From NCBI RefSeq assembly GCF_016862955.1, contig NZ_BONY01000025.1:1-64000 (forward strand): 64,000 bases of DNA. Reading direction: 5' to 3'. Positions 26,000-38,632 of this stretch are shown here, in pieces. The number at the start of each line of letters is the position of its first letter. Within the stretch, counting starts at the first letter, position 1. Both the position numbers and the translations under genes were made by a program. The DNA is from Rhizocola hellebori. Its GTDB lineage: Bacteria; Actinomycetota; Actinomycetes; Mycobacteriales; Micromonosporaceae. The notes beneath the pieces are model-generated. The model saw only the letters and a program-made list of their open reading frames with translations, did no database searches and had not been told where the DNA came from.

Positions 26000-27988
26000 A
26001 TGTCGCGACCTATAACCATTTTCTTCAGCGCCGCGCTGGCCGGTGTCACCTCGCTGGTGGTGGTTAGCCCGGCCCCGGCCAGCCCGGTGCCGGAAAGCCG
26101 CCAGGCGCAATATGCGCAGGCAGCAGCCGAGTTCGGGGTTCCGGAAAGCGTGCTGCTCGGGGTCTCCTATCTGGAGTCCCGATGGGACGTCAACGCGGGA
26201 ACCCCCAGCACAGGCGGTGGCTACGGCCCGATGCACCTGACCGACGCCGACTATGTCGCCTCACTGCCCGGCCTTGCCGAGCCGGTGGGCGAGGACCGGC
26301 GGGGCGACGACTCCCGCGAGGAGCTGCCTGCCGGTCATGGCGGGCCGGCCGAGGACATTCCTGCCGAGTCCCTGCAGACCATCGACCGGGCCAGTGAGCT
26401 GACCGGGATAGCCAAGGAGACGTTGCGCACCGACGTCGAGGCCAACATCCGGGGTGGTGCTGCGCTGCTTTCCCGGTACCAGACGGAAATCGGCGGACCG
26501 ACCGGCGCCACCAGTGACCCGGCCGCCTGGTATGGCGCTGTGGCAAAGTATTCCGGTTCGGACACCGAGGACGCCGCCAAGGTCTTCGCCGACGAGGTCT
26601 TCGCCACGATCCGCCAGGGCGCGGCCCGCACCACCGACGACGGCCAGCAGGTGCGACTGACCGGCCTCGGTGGCATCCAGCCGATCCTCGACTGGCTCAA
26701 CCGCTTGCGGCTGCGCCGGTTGGAAAGGCCGGACGGGCTCGAGTGCCCGATCGACATCGCCTGCGAGTACATGCCAGCCGGTTACGCGTTGCTGGGCAAC
26801 GGCACCGTTCCGAGCAACTACGGCCAGTACGACAAGGGCAACCGGCCCCAGCAGCAGAAGATCGAATATATCGTTATTCACGACTCTGAGGGCTACTACG
26901 CCGGCACCACCCGGCTCGGCACCACCGCCTCCTACGCCGCGAGCTGGCACTACACCATGCGCTCAGTCGACGGTCAGACCGCACAGCACCTGAAGGTCAA
27001 GGACGTCGGCTGGCAGGCGGGCAACTGGTACGTCAACGCGAAGTCGGTCGGCATTGAGCACGAAGGCTTTGCGGCACAGGGCACCTGGTACACCGAGACC
27101 ATGTACCGCACCTCGGCCAAACTGGTCCGCCACCTCGCCGGCGCGCTGGGCATCCCGCTGGACCGCCAGCACATCCTCGGCCACGACAACGTGCCGGGCA
27201 TCACCCCGGCCCGGGTGTCGGCCATGCACTGGGATCCAGGCCCGTACTGGGACTGGACTCACTATTTCGACCTGCTCAGGGCGCCGCTGCGGGGAACCGG
27301 GACCTACCGCACCGGTCTGGTCACCATCAACCCGGACTTCGCCAGCAACCGCCCCGAATTCACCAACTGCCCGCCGCAGTCCAACCCGGGCGGCCCGGCC
27401 GTCCCCGGCCCGTGCCCGTCGCGCGGGTCGTCGTCGGTGATCCTGCGCCAGGCCCCGTCTTTCGATGCTCCTCTCATCAACGATCTGGGCCTGCGCCCGG
27501 ACGGCACCCCGAACACGATGCGCGTCTCCGATCACGGTGCCCGCGCTTCGGCGGGTCAGCAGTTCGCGATCGCTGAGGTCCAGGGCGACTGGACCGCGAT
27601 CTGGTACCTGGGCCGCAAGGCCTGGTTCCACAACCCGTCCACAGCGCGTAATGCGTTGTGGGGCTTCGGTTTCGTGGTGCAGCCCAAGGCGGGCAAGGCC
27701 ACCATCCCGGTCTACGGCCGTGCCTATCCGGAGGCGGCCGCTTACCCGGCGGAGGTGCCCTATCAGGCGCTCGCGCCACTGCAGTACACCTTCGCCGCCG
27801 GCCAGCGTTACGTGGTCGGCAACCTGATGCGTGGCGAGTACTACCGCTCGACCACATTCGCGTGGACGTCGCCGGGCGACGGCACGGTCATCGAAGGCGA
27901 CATGATCTATGTGCAGATTCAGTTCGGCCATCGGATCATGTACGTGAACCTCGATGACGTCGACCTGCTGCCGTCGATCGTCCACTAA
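26000..27988 (+). CDS. Secreted N-acetylmuramoyl-L-alanine amidase with lytic-transglycosylase-like domain
   Basis: This is a 662-residue exported cell-wall hydrolase. A signal peptide (residues 1-27) is followed by a domain at about 30-190 resembling soluble lytic transglycosylases, with LLGVSYLESRWD holding the expected Glu and later GGAALLSRY. A zinc-amidase (Amidase_2) domain covers about 275-430, with IEYIVIHDSEG, SVGIEHEG, ILGHDNVPG and MHWDPG supplying His and Asp zinc ligands. The remaining C-terminal part looks beta-rich, perhaps SH3-like. I use the ATG that follows AGGG; an upstream TTG would add five residues. It ends in a 4-base overlap with the convergent DUF4239-like gene. Confidence 0.85.
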   Translation: MSRPITIFFSAALAGVTSLVVVSPAPASPVPESRQAQYAQAAAEFGVPESVLLGVSYLESRWDVNAGTPSTGGGYGPMHLTDADYVASLPGLAEPVGEDRRGDDSREELPAGHGGPAEDIPAESLQTIDRASELTGIAKETLRTDVEANIRGGAALLSRYQTEIGGPTGATSDPAAWYGAVAKYSGSDTEDAAKVFADEVFATIRQGAARTTDDGQQVRLTGLGGIQPILDWLNRLRLRRLERPDGLECPIDIACEYMPAGYALLGNGTVPSNYGQYDKGNRPQQQKIEYIVIHDSEGYYAGTTRLGTTASYAASWHYTMRSVDGQTAQHLKVKDVGWQAGNWYVNAKSVGIEHEGFAAQGTWYTETMYRTSAKLVRHLAGALGIPLDRQHILGHDNVPGITPARVSAMHWDPGPYWDWTHYFDLLRAPLRGTGTYRTGLVTINPDFASNRPEFTNCPPQSNPGGPAVPGPCPSRGSSSVILRQAPSFDAPLINDLGLRPDGTPNTMRVSDHGARASAGQQFAIAEVQGDWTAIWYLGRKAWFHNPSTARNALWGFGFVVQPKAGKATIPVYGRAYPEAAAYPAEVPYQALAPLQYTFAAGQRYVVGNLMRGEYYRSTTFAWTSPGDGTVIEGDMIYVQIQFGHRIMYVNLDDVDLLPSIVH

Positions 27989-28767
27989 CGACCGCCCGGG
28001 GCGGCGCTGGATCTCAAATTGTCCAGCGCCGCCTCAAGACTGTCCGGCCCTACCGCGAAGGCGCGGCTGTAGGGGAACTCCACCTGATAGATCACCAGGA
28101 GCAGCAGCGCGATCATCCCGCCGACCACGGCCATCATGAGCCCGTTGGGGAAGGTGCGGTCGAGCCCGAACAGGTAGAGGAAGGCGACGCTGATGAACCC
28201 GCCCAGAAGCAGGATGGGCCAAAGGATGTCGGGCATGCCCTCGGTCGCGGCCGCGAGCCGGGCCCGCCTGGCCCCCGCCGCCTCGCTGATCTGAGCCGAC
28301 AGCTGCTGGCTCGCGTTGGCCTGCCGATCCGTTTGCGGCTCAACGGTATCCACCCGCTGACGCAGCCGGGTGAACAGCTGGTCCGCTTCTGCCGTCCCGG
28401 TCTGGTGCAGGCGCAAGCTGGTCCACTCCGTGCCCGCGGCGACGCGCAGATATCCGGAGACGAGCACCTGGACATCCCTGCGATCCTCGGGCGCCAGCGA
28501 GTTGGCCGACCAATAGGCTTCGGTCAGGCTGGCGGCCTCCTGATCGGTGCTCTGCGCGGCGCCCGTTCTGGGTTCCCAGACGGCGATCGCGGCTATCGCG
28601 ATGAGGATCGCATAGACCATGCCGATCGTGGCGTAGAGCGCGCTTGCCGCATCGGCGTCTGCCACCAGCCACCGCGACGGGATGAAGCGGGACACCAGAA
28701 GGAATCCGGTGACCGATAGCGCGGCCGCCGCGAGCACGACCAGGATCGAGGCACCCAACATGTTCAC
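27985..28767 (-). CDS. DUF4239-like membrane protein
   Basis: This is a 260-residue membrane protein with helices at about residues 5-25 and 45-65, a long charged extramembrane helical region (70-185), and two more helices at about 188-208 and 212-232. This layout and the ADADAASALYATIGMVYAILIAIA segment fit the bestrophin-like DUF4239 group, whose function is unknown. The GTG start overlaps the upstream stop by four bases (GTGA); an ATG lies two codons on. It is the last gene of the operon that begins with the encapsulin shell gene. A role in transport of ions or metabolites near the shell is speculation. Confidence 0.75.
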   Translation of the reverse strand: MNMLGASILVVLAAAALSVTGFLLVSRFIPSRWLVADADAASALYATIGMVYAILIAIAAIAVWEPRTGAAQSTDQEAASLTEAYWSANSLAPEDRRDVQVLVSGYLRVAAGTEWTSLRLHQTGTAEADQLFTRLRQRVDTVEPQTDRQANASQQLSAQISEAAGARRARLAAATEGMPDILWPILLLGGFISVAFLYLFGLDRTFPNGLMMAVVGGMIALLLLVIYQVEFPYSRAFAVGPDSLEAALDNLRSSAAPGGR

Positions 28768-30116
28768 GCGGTTCCTCTCCGGCCGCCCGAGCGGGCGGCG
28801 ATGGTGATGGCGGGCACGAGCAGCCCCGCGAAAAGCGACCACGTCAGCGGAAGCCGGCGGGTGGGCGGATCGGCGGGCGGCGGTGGCGGCCTTGCCGCGA
28901 GCACCATCTGTACCGGCGTCGGTGTCGGTGTTGGGGTGGCTATGGGAACGGGCGGTGCGGGCGGCGGCTCGACCGGGCGCGGCATCGGCCAGATAATCTG
29001 GATTGGATAGTCCTGAACCATCCCGCCCGACGCCGTCCCCTCTGGGACGACGCTGCCGGGCGGAAAGCCATAGAGCCGCAAGCGCAGTCGCGACACATCC
29101 GATCCGGTGCCCACCGCCAGCGACGGCCAGCTAAGCACCGCTTCCTGCGCTCCCGGCGGCACGGTGACCGTGATCCGGTCGGCCGCGGCGAGCTGACCAT
29201 CGTGATCCAGATCGTGCCAGCCCGCCAGCAGCGCGTCTCGGCTCGTGGTGTTGCGCACCGGAATCTTTAACGTTAATGCGGTCGCCTCCGCGGCGATCGT
29301 GATTTCCGGGATGGCACCGATGCTCAGCTCGCCGATCGTGGTGAGGGTGTGCCGGGCTTCCGGCATTTCCGCTGTGTCCCAAGCGATCGGGCAGCGAGCG
29401 GCATCGGCGTGAAAGGCTTGCAGCCCGGCCTCGCTGAAGGTGAAACGTTCTGGATTGGCCAGCGGCACGTGATAGATCCGGCCGGTGGCGTTGTGCAGCG
29501 CGTGCAGCACGCCGTAGAGGTCCACCACGGCTGCGCCATAGCTGCTTCCCTTGGGCAGCCCGGCAAGCTGCGCCACCGCCGACGCCTCGCCCGTCTTCGG
29601 ATCGACCCGGATCAGTCGCGGCACCGCTCCGGCCGCTATGCCATAGAGCATGCCGCCGTAGAGATCCCAGTCGCCGACATCGGCTCCGGCCGGAAGGCTC
29701 GCGCGACTGACCACGGCCAGGGTGGGCAGCTGAACAGTCATCATCTCCTGTCCGTTGTGGACGATCCACCGGCCGCCCTCGGCCGTGCCCGCGTAGGCCC
29801 CGGCCAGTGGCGCCGGGCCGCGGTCGGTGATGGTGCCGGCGCCGTCCAGGGTCACCACGTGCGAGACGCCGGCCGTTTCGGCGACTCCGTAGAGCAACTC
29901 ATCGCCGTCGGAATAGGCCAGCGCATTGACGTGATCGCGCAGGCTCGCCATCGAGACCCGATCCAGGGCGTGTTCGCCAAATCTTAAGAGCTCCTTTTCG
30001 GGTACCAGATAAAAGCCATTGCGGCACAAAGGACTAACCCCGGCCGGAGGAGCCGGTGCCGCCGCGCCCGCCGAGGCGAGCGCGGCGACCAGCAGCGAGG
30101 CGACAAAGGCGGACAC
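28764..30116 (-). CDS. Secreted, C-terminally anchored beta-propeller-like protein
   Basis: This is a 450-residue protein of unknown function. It has a signal peptide (residues 1-22), then a repeat-rich beta region (about 30-260) with motifs such as LLYGVAETAGVSHVV, GMLYGIAAGAVPRLI and GVLHALHNATGRIYHV that look like propeller blades (DUF6923-like). A second beta domain follows (265-365), then a Pro/Thr-rich linker (TPTPTPTPV, PPPPPADPP), a single membrane helix near residue 430 and a basic tail. It should be displayed outside the cell. It starts with GTG three bases after the polyprenyl synthase stop and overlaps the next gene by four bases. Its presence in an encapsulin operon is unexplained. 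Confidence 0.75.
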   Translation of the reverse strand: MSAFVASLLVAALASAGAAAPAPPAGVSPLCRNGFYLVPEKELLRFGEHALDRVSMASLRDHVNALAYSDGDELLYGVAETAGVSHVVTLDGAGTITDRGPAPLAGAYAGTAEGGRWIVHNGQEMMTVQLPTLAVVSRASLPAGADVGDWDLYGGMLYGIAAGAVPRLIRVDPKTGEASAVAQLAGLPKGSSYGAAVVDLYGVLHALHNATGRIYHVPLANPERFTFSEAGLQAFHADAARCPIAWDTAEMPEARHTLTTIGELSIGAIPEITIAAEATALTLKIPVRNTTSRDALLAGWHDLDHDGQLAAADRITVTVPPGAQEAVLSWPSLAVGTGSDVSRLRLRLYGFPPGSVVPEGTASGGMVQDYPIQIIWPMPRPVEPPPAPPVPIATPTPTPTPVQMVLAARPPPPPADPPTRRLPLTWSLFAGLLVPAITIAARSGGRRGTA

Positions 30117-30119
30117 GCC

Positions 30120-31153
30120 TCACCGATCCCGGTCGGCGACGAAGCTCGCCAGCGCACGCAGCTCCTCCAGCCGCGCGGCGGGGGCCGCCGCGTGCAGGCT
30201 CGCCATCGCGCGTTCCAGCAGCGCCGAGGCCTGGGTCAGGCACCAGTCGCGGCCGCCCGCGGAGTCGATCAGATCGGCCAGCATGGCCACGTCCTCGTCG
30301 GTGAGCTTGCGTCCGTCCTGGTAAGCCTGCGCGAGCTTGCGGCCGGCCGGCGACCCCGAGCTGAGCACGGCCACCACCGGCAGCGACTTCTTGCGGCTTC
30401 GCAGGTCCGAATGAACCGGCTTGCCGGTACGGCTTTCGTGGCCCCAGATGCCCAGCACGTCGTCGACGAACTGGAAGGCGAGACCCAGCTCTCCGCCGAA
30501 GGAGCGCAGCCTTTCGATCTGGATGGCGGAACCGTCCCCGAACAGGGCGCCCAGCCCGGTTCCGCACTCCAGCAGCGCACCCGTTTTGCGGCGCGCCATC
30601 CGCAGGCACTCGGCCAGCTGCACATCGTCGCGCTGCTCGAAGGCCAGGTCGTCACACTGGCCTTCGAGCAGCTCGGTCACCGCAGCGGAAAGCATCCGCG
30701 ATCCTTCGGTGGCATGCCGGTGCCCGCTGTCGGCCAGCACCTCATGGGCAAGGTTCAGCATCGCGTCACCGGCCAGGATCGCCGAGCCGATGCCGAAGAC
30801 CTTCCATACCGTCGGCCGGTGCCGGCGCATGGCGTCGCCGTCCATGACGTCGTCGTGCACCAGCGAGAAGTTGTGCACCAGCTCGACGGCTACCGCGGCC
30901 GGGATAGCCGCTGTCGCGTCTGCCCCCGCGGCTTCCGCCGCGAGCAGCACCATGGTCGGCCGTAGCGCCTTGCCCGCGGCGACCCGTTCGGTTCGGCCGG
31001 TGGCGTTCCACCAGCCGAACTGATAGCCCACCAGGTGCCGGATGGAGCCGGGCAGCGTGTCCACCGCTTCCCGCAGGGATGGCTCGGTGAGCAGGCGTGC
31101 CCGGTCCAGGGCCTGTAATGCGATCGCCTTGGGCGAGGTCACTTCGGCGGCGG

Positions 31154-31157
<4 letters not shown>
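30120..31157 (-). CDS. Polyprenyl diphosphate synthase
   Basis: This is a 345-residue trans-isoprenyl diphosphate synthase that condenses isopentenyl diphosphate with allylic diphosphates. The first aspartate motif is DDVMD in [10 protein letters not shown], the second is DDVLG in [11 protein letters not shown], and GKALRPTMV matches the substrate-binding GKxxRP motif. Product length (C10, C15 or C20) cannot be told. The frame runs upstream through the shell gene, but the ATG here overlaps the shell stop by four bases and gives a normal length. No long disordered cargo-loading tail is present. Polyprenyl transferases are known companions of family 2B encapsulins; here it could make farnesyl diphosphate for the adjacent geosmin synthase. 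Confidence 0.9.
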
Positions 31158-35457
<4,300 letters not shown>

Positions 35458-35515
35458 GCTTACATCATGCCGCTATGCCGTTTGCCCGCAACCAGAGCCG
35501 GGTATGCCGCGGAGC

Positions 35516-36004
35516 ATGGATGCCATTGTTCTGCTCAAGGAAGACCACAAGACGGTAGAGAAACTCTTCAAAGAATTCGAGAAGACGAAGCAGTCGGCCG
35601 CGCCCGCGAAGAAGCGCAAACTTGTCGACCAGATAATTGTGGCCCTGACTCAGCACGCCTATATCGAAGAAGAGATCTTCTATCCGGCCGCCTGGCGCGC
35701 CGCCGAGGAGACCAAGGAGCACGTGCTCGAAAGCGTCGAGGAACACCACGTGGTGGTCTGGATGCTCTCCGAGCTGATGGACCTCGAACCCACCGAGGAA
35801 ACCTTCGACGCGAAGGTGACGGTGCTGATGGAAAACGTCCGCCACCACGTCGAGGAGGAAGAGAAGGAGTGGTTCCCCGAGGTCCGCAAGAGCCTGGGCC
35901 GCAACCGCTTGACCGAGCTGGGCAAGCAGATGGAAGCCGCCAAGTCCAAGGCGCCGAGCGACCCGCTGGCGATGCGCAGCGCTCGCGACGAAGTCAAGAA
36001 GTAG
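35516..36004 (+). CDS. Hemerythrin-like (HHE) domain protein
   Basis: This is a 162-residue four-helix bundle of the hemerythrin/HHE cation-binding family. Likely iron ligands are visible in order: His in LLKEDHKTV, His and Glu in THQ-type TQHAYIEEEIFYP, His in VEEHHVVVWML, and His and Glu in ENVRHHVEEEEKEWFP. Such proteins bind a diiron centre and sense or store oxygen, nitric oxide or iron. A Lys-rich tail follows the bundle. I use the ATG of MDAIVLL; an in-frame ATG four codons earlier is equally possible. Its 3' end overlaps the MATE gene by 11 bases. Confidence 0.85.
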   Translation: MDAIVLLKEDHKTVEKLFKEFEKTKQSAAPAKKRKLVDQIIVALTQHAYIEEEIFYPAAWRAAEETKEHVLESVEEHHVVVWMLSELMDLEPTEETFDAKVTVLMENVRHHVEEEEKEWFPEVRKSLGRNRLTELGKQMEAAKSKAPSDPLAMRSARDEVKK

Positions 36005-37313
36005 CGTGGGCGCGCGAGAGCTGCGCGCCCACCACAGCCCACTTGCCCGAGCGGAGCCGGGCCAGCAGGGCGACCAGGCGGATAAGAATGAAAAGGCTCA
36101 GCCCGGCCCAGATCCCGCCCAGTCCCAGGTTCAGCCCGTAGGCCAGCCACACCGCGGGCAGGAAGCCGCACAGCGTGGCCACCAGGGTGAGGTTGCGCAT
36201 GTAGCGCACATCACCCGCCCCGATCAGCACCCCATCGAGCGCGAACACTATGCCCGCCAACGGCTGCATCGCGACGAACCAGGGCCATGCCACGAGCGCC
36301 TTGGCGTGCACAGCGGGATCAGAGCTGAACCAGCCGGGTACCCATCGCGCCCCGACCCCGATCACCAAGGCGAAGAAGAGGCCCGACACCGCCCCGATCA
36401 CCGTGATTCGCTTCGCGAGCCAGCGCGCCTCGGCGGCGCGGCCGGCCCCCAGCTCCGCGCCGATGAGCGATTGGGCGGCTATCGCCACCGCGTCAAGGAT
36501 CAGCGCGGTGAAGAACCAGAGTTGCAGGGCGATCTGATGTGCGGCCAGCGTCGCGGTGCCGAAGCGGGCGGCTACCGCGGTGGCGGAAAGGAAGCACGCC
36601 TGAAACGCCAGCCCACGCAGGAGCAGGTCCCGTCCAACCACCAATTGTTCTGTCATGACAGCCGGATGCGGCCTTAAATCCACCCGTTCGGCCAACAATG
36701 CCCGCACAAACAGCAACCCGGCCAGGGTTTGCGCTGTCGCATTGGCGATGGCCGATCCGATAAGCCCGAAACCCGCTGGGTAGACCAGAATTGGACAGAG
36801 CACGGCCGACAGCGCGAAAGCTGCGACCACATAGGACAGTGGACGCCGGGTGTCCTGTATTCCGCGGAGCCACCCGTTGCCCGCGACGGAGAGCATGAGC
36901 CCCGGCGCGCCCAGCGCGGCGACCCGCAGCCATGACGCGGCGTCCTGCCAGGTGGCCGACTCCCCGCCAGCCAGCATCCGCGCCAGCGGCTCGGCCAGCA
37001 CCTGCGCCCCGACCGCCACCAGCACACCGACCCCGAGCGCCAGCCAGGAGGCCTGCACCCCCTCGGCAACCGCGGCGGCTCGATCGCCCGCTCCGAAGCG
37101 GCGCGCAGCTCTTCCCGTGGTGCCATACGCGAGAATCGTTCCGAGCCACGCGACCAGGGTGAGAACGGTGCCGCCTACCGCAAGCGCGGCGAGCGGGACG
37201 CTGCCGAGATGCCCCACCACGGCGGTGTCCACCAGCACGTATAAGGGCTCCGCCGCAAGCACGACCAGCGCGGGAAGGGCCAGACCGGCTATTTGGCGCA
37301 AGGAGGGAGGCAC
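35994..37313 (-). CDS. MATE-family efflux transporter (DinF type)
   Basis: This is a 439-residue multidrug and toxic compound extrusion transporter with about twelve membrane helices in two similar halves. Typical segments are DTAVVGHLGSVPLAALAVG in the first half and RFGTATLAAHQIALQLWFF in the second; these mark the DinF branch. It is driven by a proton or sodium gradient. The frame extends upstream to a TTG, but I prefer the GTG that begins PPSLRQIAG because it follows AGGG and gives the usual short N-terminus. It converges with the hemerythrin gene. The substrate is unknown. Confidence 0.88.
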   Translation of the reverse strand: MPPSLRQIAGLALPALVVLAAEPLYVLVDTAVVGHLGSVPLAALAVGGTVLTLVAWLGTILAYGTTGRAARRFGAGDRAAAVAEGVQASWLALGVGVLVAVGAQVLAEPLARMLAGGESATWQDAASWLRVAALGAPGLMLSVAGNGWLRGIQDTRRPLSYVVAAFALSAVLCPILVYPAGFGLIGSAIANATAQTLAGLLFVRALLAERVDLRPHPAVMTEQLVVGRDLLLRGLAFQACFLSATAVAARFGTATLAAHQIALQLWFFTALILDAVAIAAQSLIGAELGAGRAAEARWLAKRITVIGAVSGLFFALVIGVGARWVPGWFSSDPAVHAKALVAWPWFVAMQPLAGIVFALDGVLIGAGDVRYMRNLTLVATLCGFLPAVWLAYGLNLGLGGIWAGLSLFILIRLVALLARLRSGKWAVVGAQLSRAHATS

Positions 37314-37361
37314 GACCCTATATTGCCCGATGGAGGTAAGGAACGCAATCCGCGTCAACTA

Positions 37362-37416
37362 CTTACCGGTTTCACTCGTCCGAAGGGGAGATAGCACTCG
37401 AGGCCCCTTACCGGTT
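37362..37416. repeat. Direct repeat CTTACCGGTT upstream of the polyamine operon
   Basis: Two identical 10-base elements at 37362-37371 and 37407-37416 lie 45 bases apart in the gap between the MATE and decarboxylase genes. They could be binding sites for a regulator of either gene. The spacing is a little over four helical turns. No known regulator motif is recognised. Confidence 0.4.
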
Positions 37417-37465
37417 ACTCTTCTACGTCCCAATCCGCAAACTCTTGTGGAGGTTCTAGCGAGAG

Positions 37466-38632
37466 ATGATTAACGACACCAATGTCGATGGCCTCACTGG
37501 CACAGACCCACCCAGCATCCCAGACTTCCCTACGACCCCCTATCTCCTCCTCGACCCGAAGGTAGCCGCGACCCAGTACCACCGGTTAGCGAGAGCCTTC
37601 CCGGACACCAAGATCTACTACGCCGTCAAGGCGAATCCAGAGCCACGGCTGATCCGGCGACTCGCCGAAGCGGGCTCATCGTTCGACGTTGCCAGCACCG
37701 CAGAGATCGATATCTGCCTTTCCCAAGGCGCCGATCCGCAAATGCTGTCCTATGGCAACACCATCAAGAAGGCCAAAGACATCCGCTACGCGTACCAACG
37801 CGGCGTGCGCATGTTCGTGTTCGACTGCGAAGACGAGCTGCGCAAGCTGGCTGAGAACGCACCGGGTGCCCAGGTCTTCTGCCGGCTCCTGGCCAGCAGC
37901 GCGGGAGCGCAGTGGCCGCTGAGCCGAAAGTTCGGCTGCTCCCCGGATATGGCGGTGGATCTGCTGGCACTAGCCCCGAGTCTCGGGCTCGACCCGATCG
38001 GGATCTCTTTCCATGTCGGTTCCCAGCAGCTCGATCCGAGCCGGTGGGATCCGAGCATCGCCGAGGCCGCCCAGGTTTTCCAGGCTCTGCAAAAGGTGGG
38101 CATCGAGCTGGACTTCCTGGACGTAGGGGGTGGTTTCCCGGTGGGATATCTGAGTCCGGTGCTGCCCATCGACGACTACGGCCAGGCGATCCAGCAATCG
38201 GTAAGCCGGCACTTCGGCGAAGCCAAGCCCCGCTTGGCTATCGAGCCCGGCCGCTACGTGGCGGCCGAAGCCGGGGTGATTCGGGCCGAAGTGGTGCTCG
38301 TCTCCCGAAAGTCCTATGAGGAGGATCTGCGGTGGGTCTACCTTGATATCGGTCGATTCGGCGGGCTCGCCGAGACCGAGGGCGAGGCTATCCGGTACCG
38401 AATAGTGACCGCGCATGACGGCGAAGCAACCGGACCCACCGCAATCGCGGGCCCGACTTGCGACAGCGTCGATGTCATGTACAAGGACACACCCTATGAG
38501 CTGCCGTTGGCACTTCGCACCGGCGACTACGTGGATATTCTTAACACCGGTGCTTACACCACAACCTATTCGTCCGTTGCATTCAACGGCTTCGCACCAC
38601 TGGCAACTTTCTGTATCGGAGACAACGCGTGA
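37466..38632 (+). CDS. Ornithine/lysine/arginine-type PLP decarboxylase (fold III)
   Basis: This is a 388-residue alanine-racemase-fold decarboxylase. Lys55 in YYAVKANP binds PLP, the glycine loop is DVGGGFPVG, and the substrate/active-site motif GPTCDSVD carries Cys332 and Asp333, as in eukaryotic-type ornithine decarboxylases. It should make putrescine from ornithine, though cadaverine from lysine cannot be excluded. It overlaps the homospermidine synthase gene by four bases (GTGA), which strongly favours putrescine as product. The ATG is preceded by a weak GAGAG site. The long Pro-rich N-terminus (1-22) is not conserved in the fold. Confidence 0.9.
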   Translation: MINDTNVDGLTGTDPPSIPDFPTTPYLLLDPKVAATQYHRLARAFPDTKIYYAVKANPEPRLIRRLAEAGSSFDVASTAEIDICLSQGADPQMLSYGNTIKKAKDIRYAYQRGVRMFVFDCEDELRKLAENAPGAQVFCRLLASSAGAQWPLSRKFGCSPDMAVDLLALAPSLGLDPIGISFHVGSQQLDPSRWDPSIAEAAQVFQALQKVGIELDFLDVGGGFPVGYLSPVLPIDDYGQAIQQSVSRHFGEAKPRLAIEPGRYVAAEAGVIRAEVVLVSRKSYEEDLRWVYLDIGRFGGLAETEGEAIRYRIVTAHDGEATGPTAIAGPTCDSVDVMYKDTPYELPLALRTGDYVDILNTGAYTTTYSSVAFNGFAPLATFCIGDNA

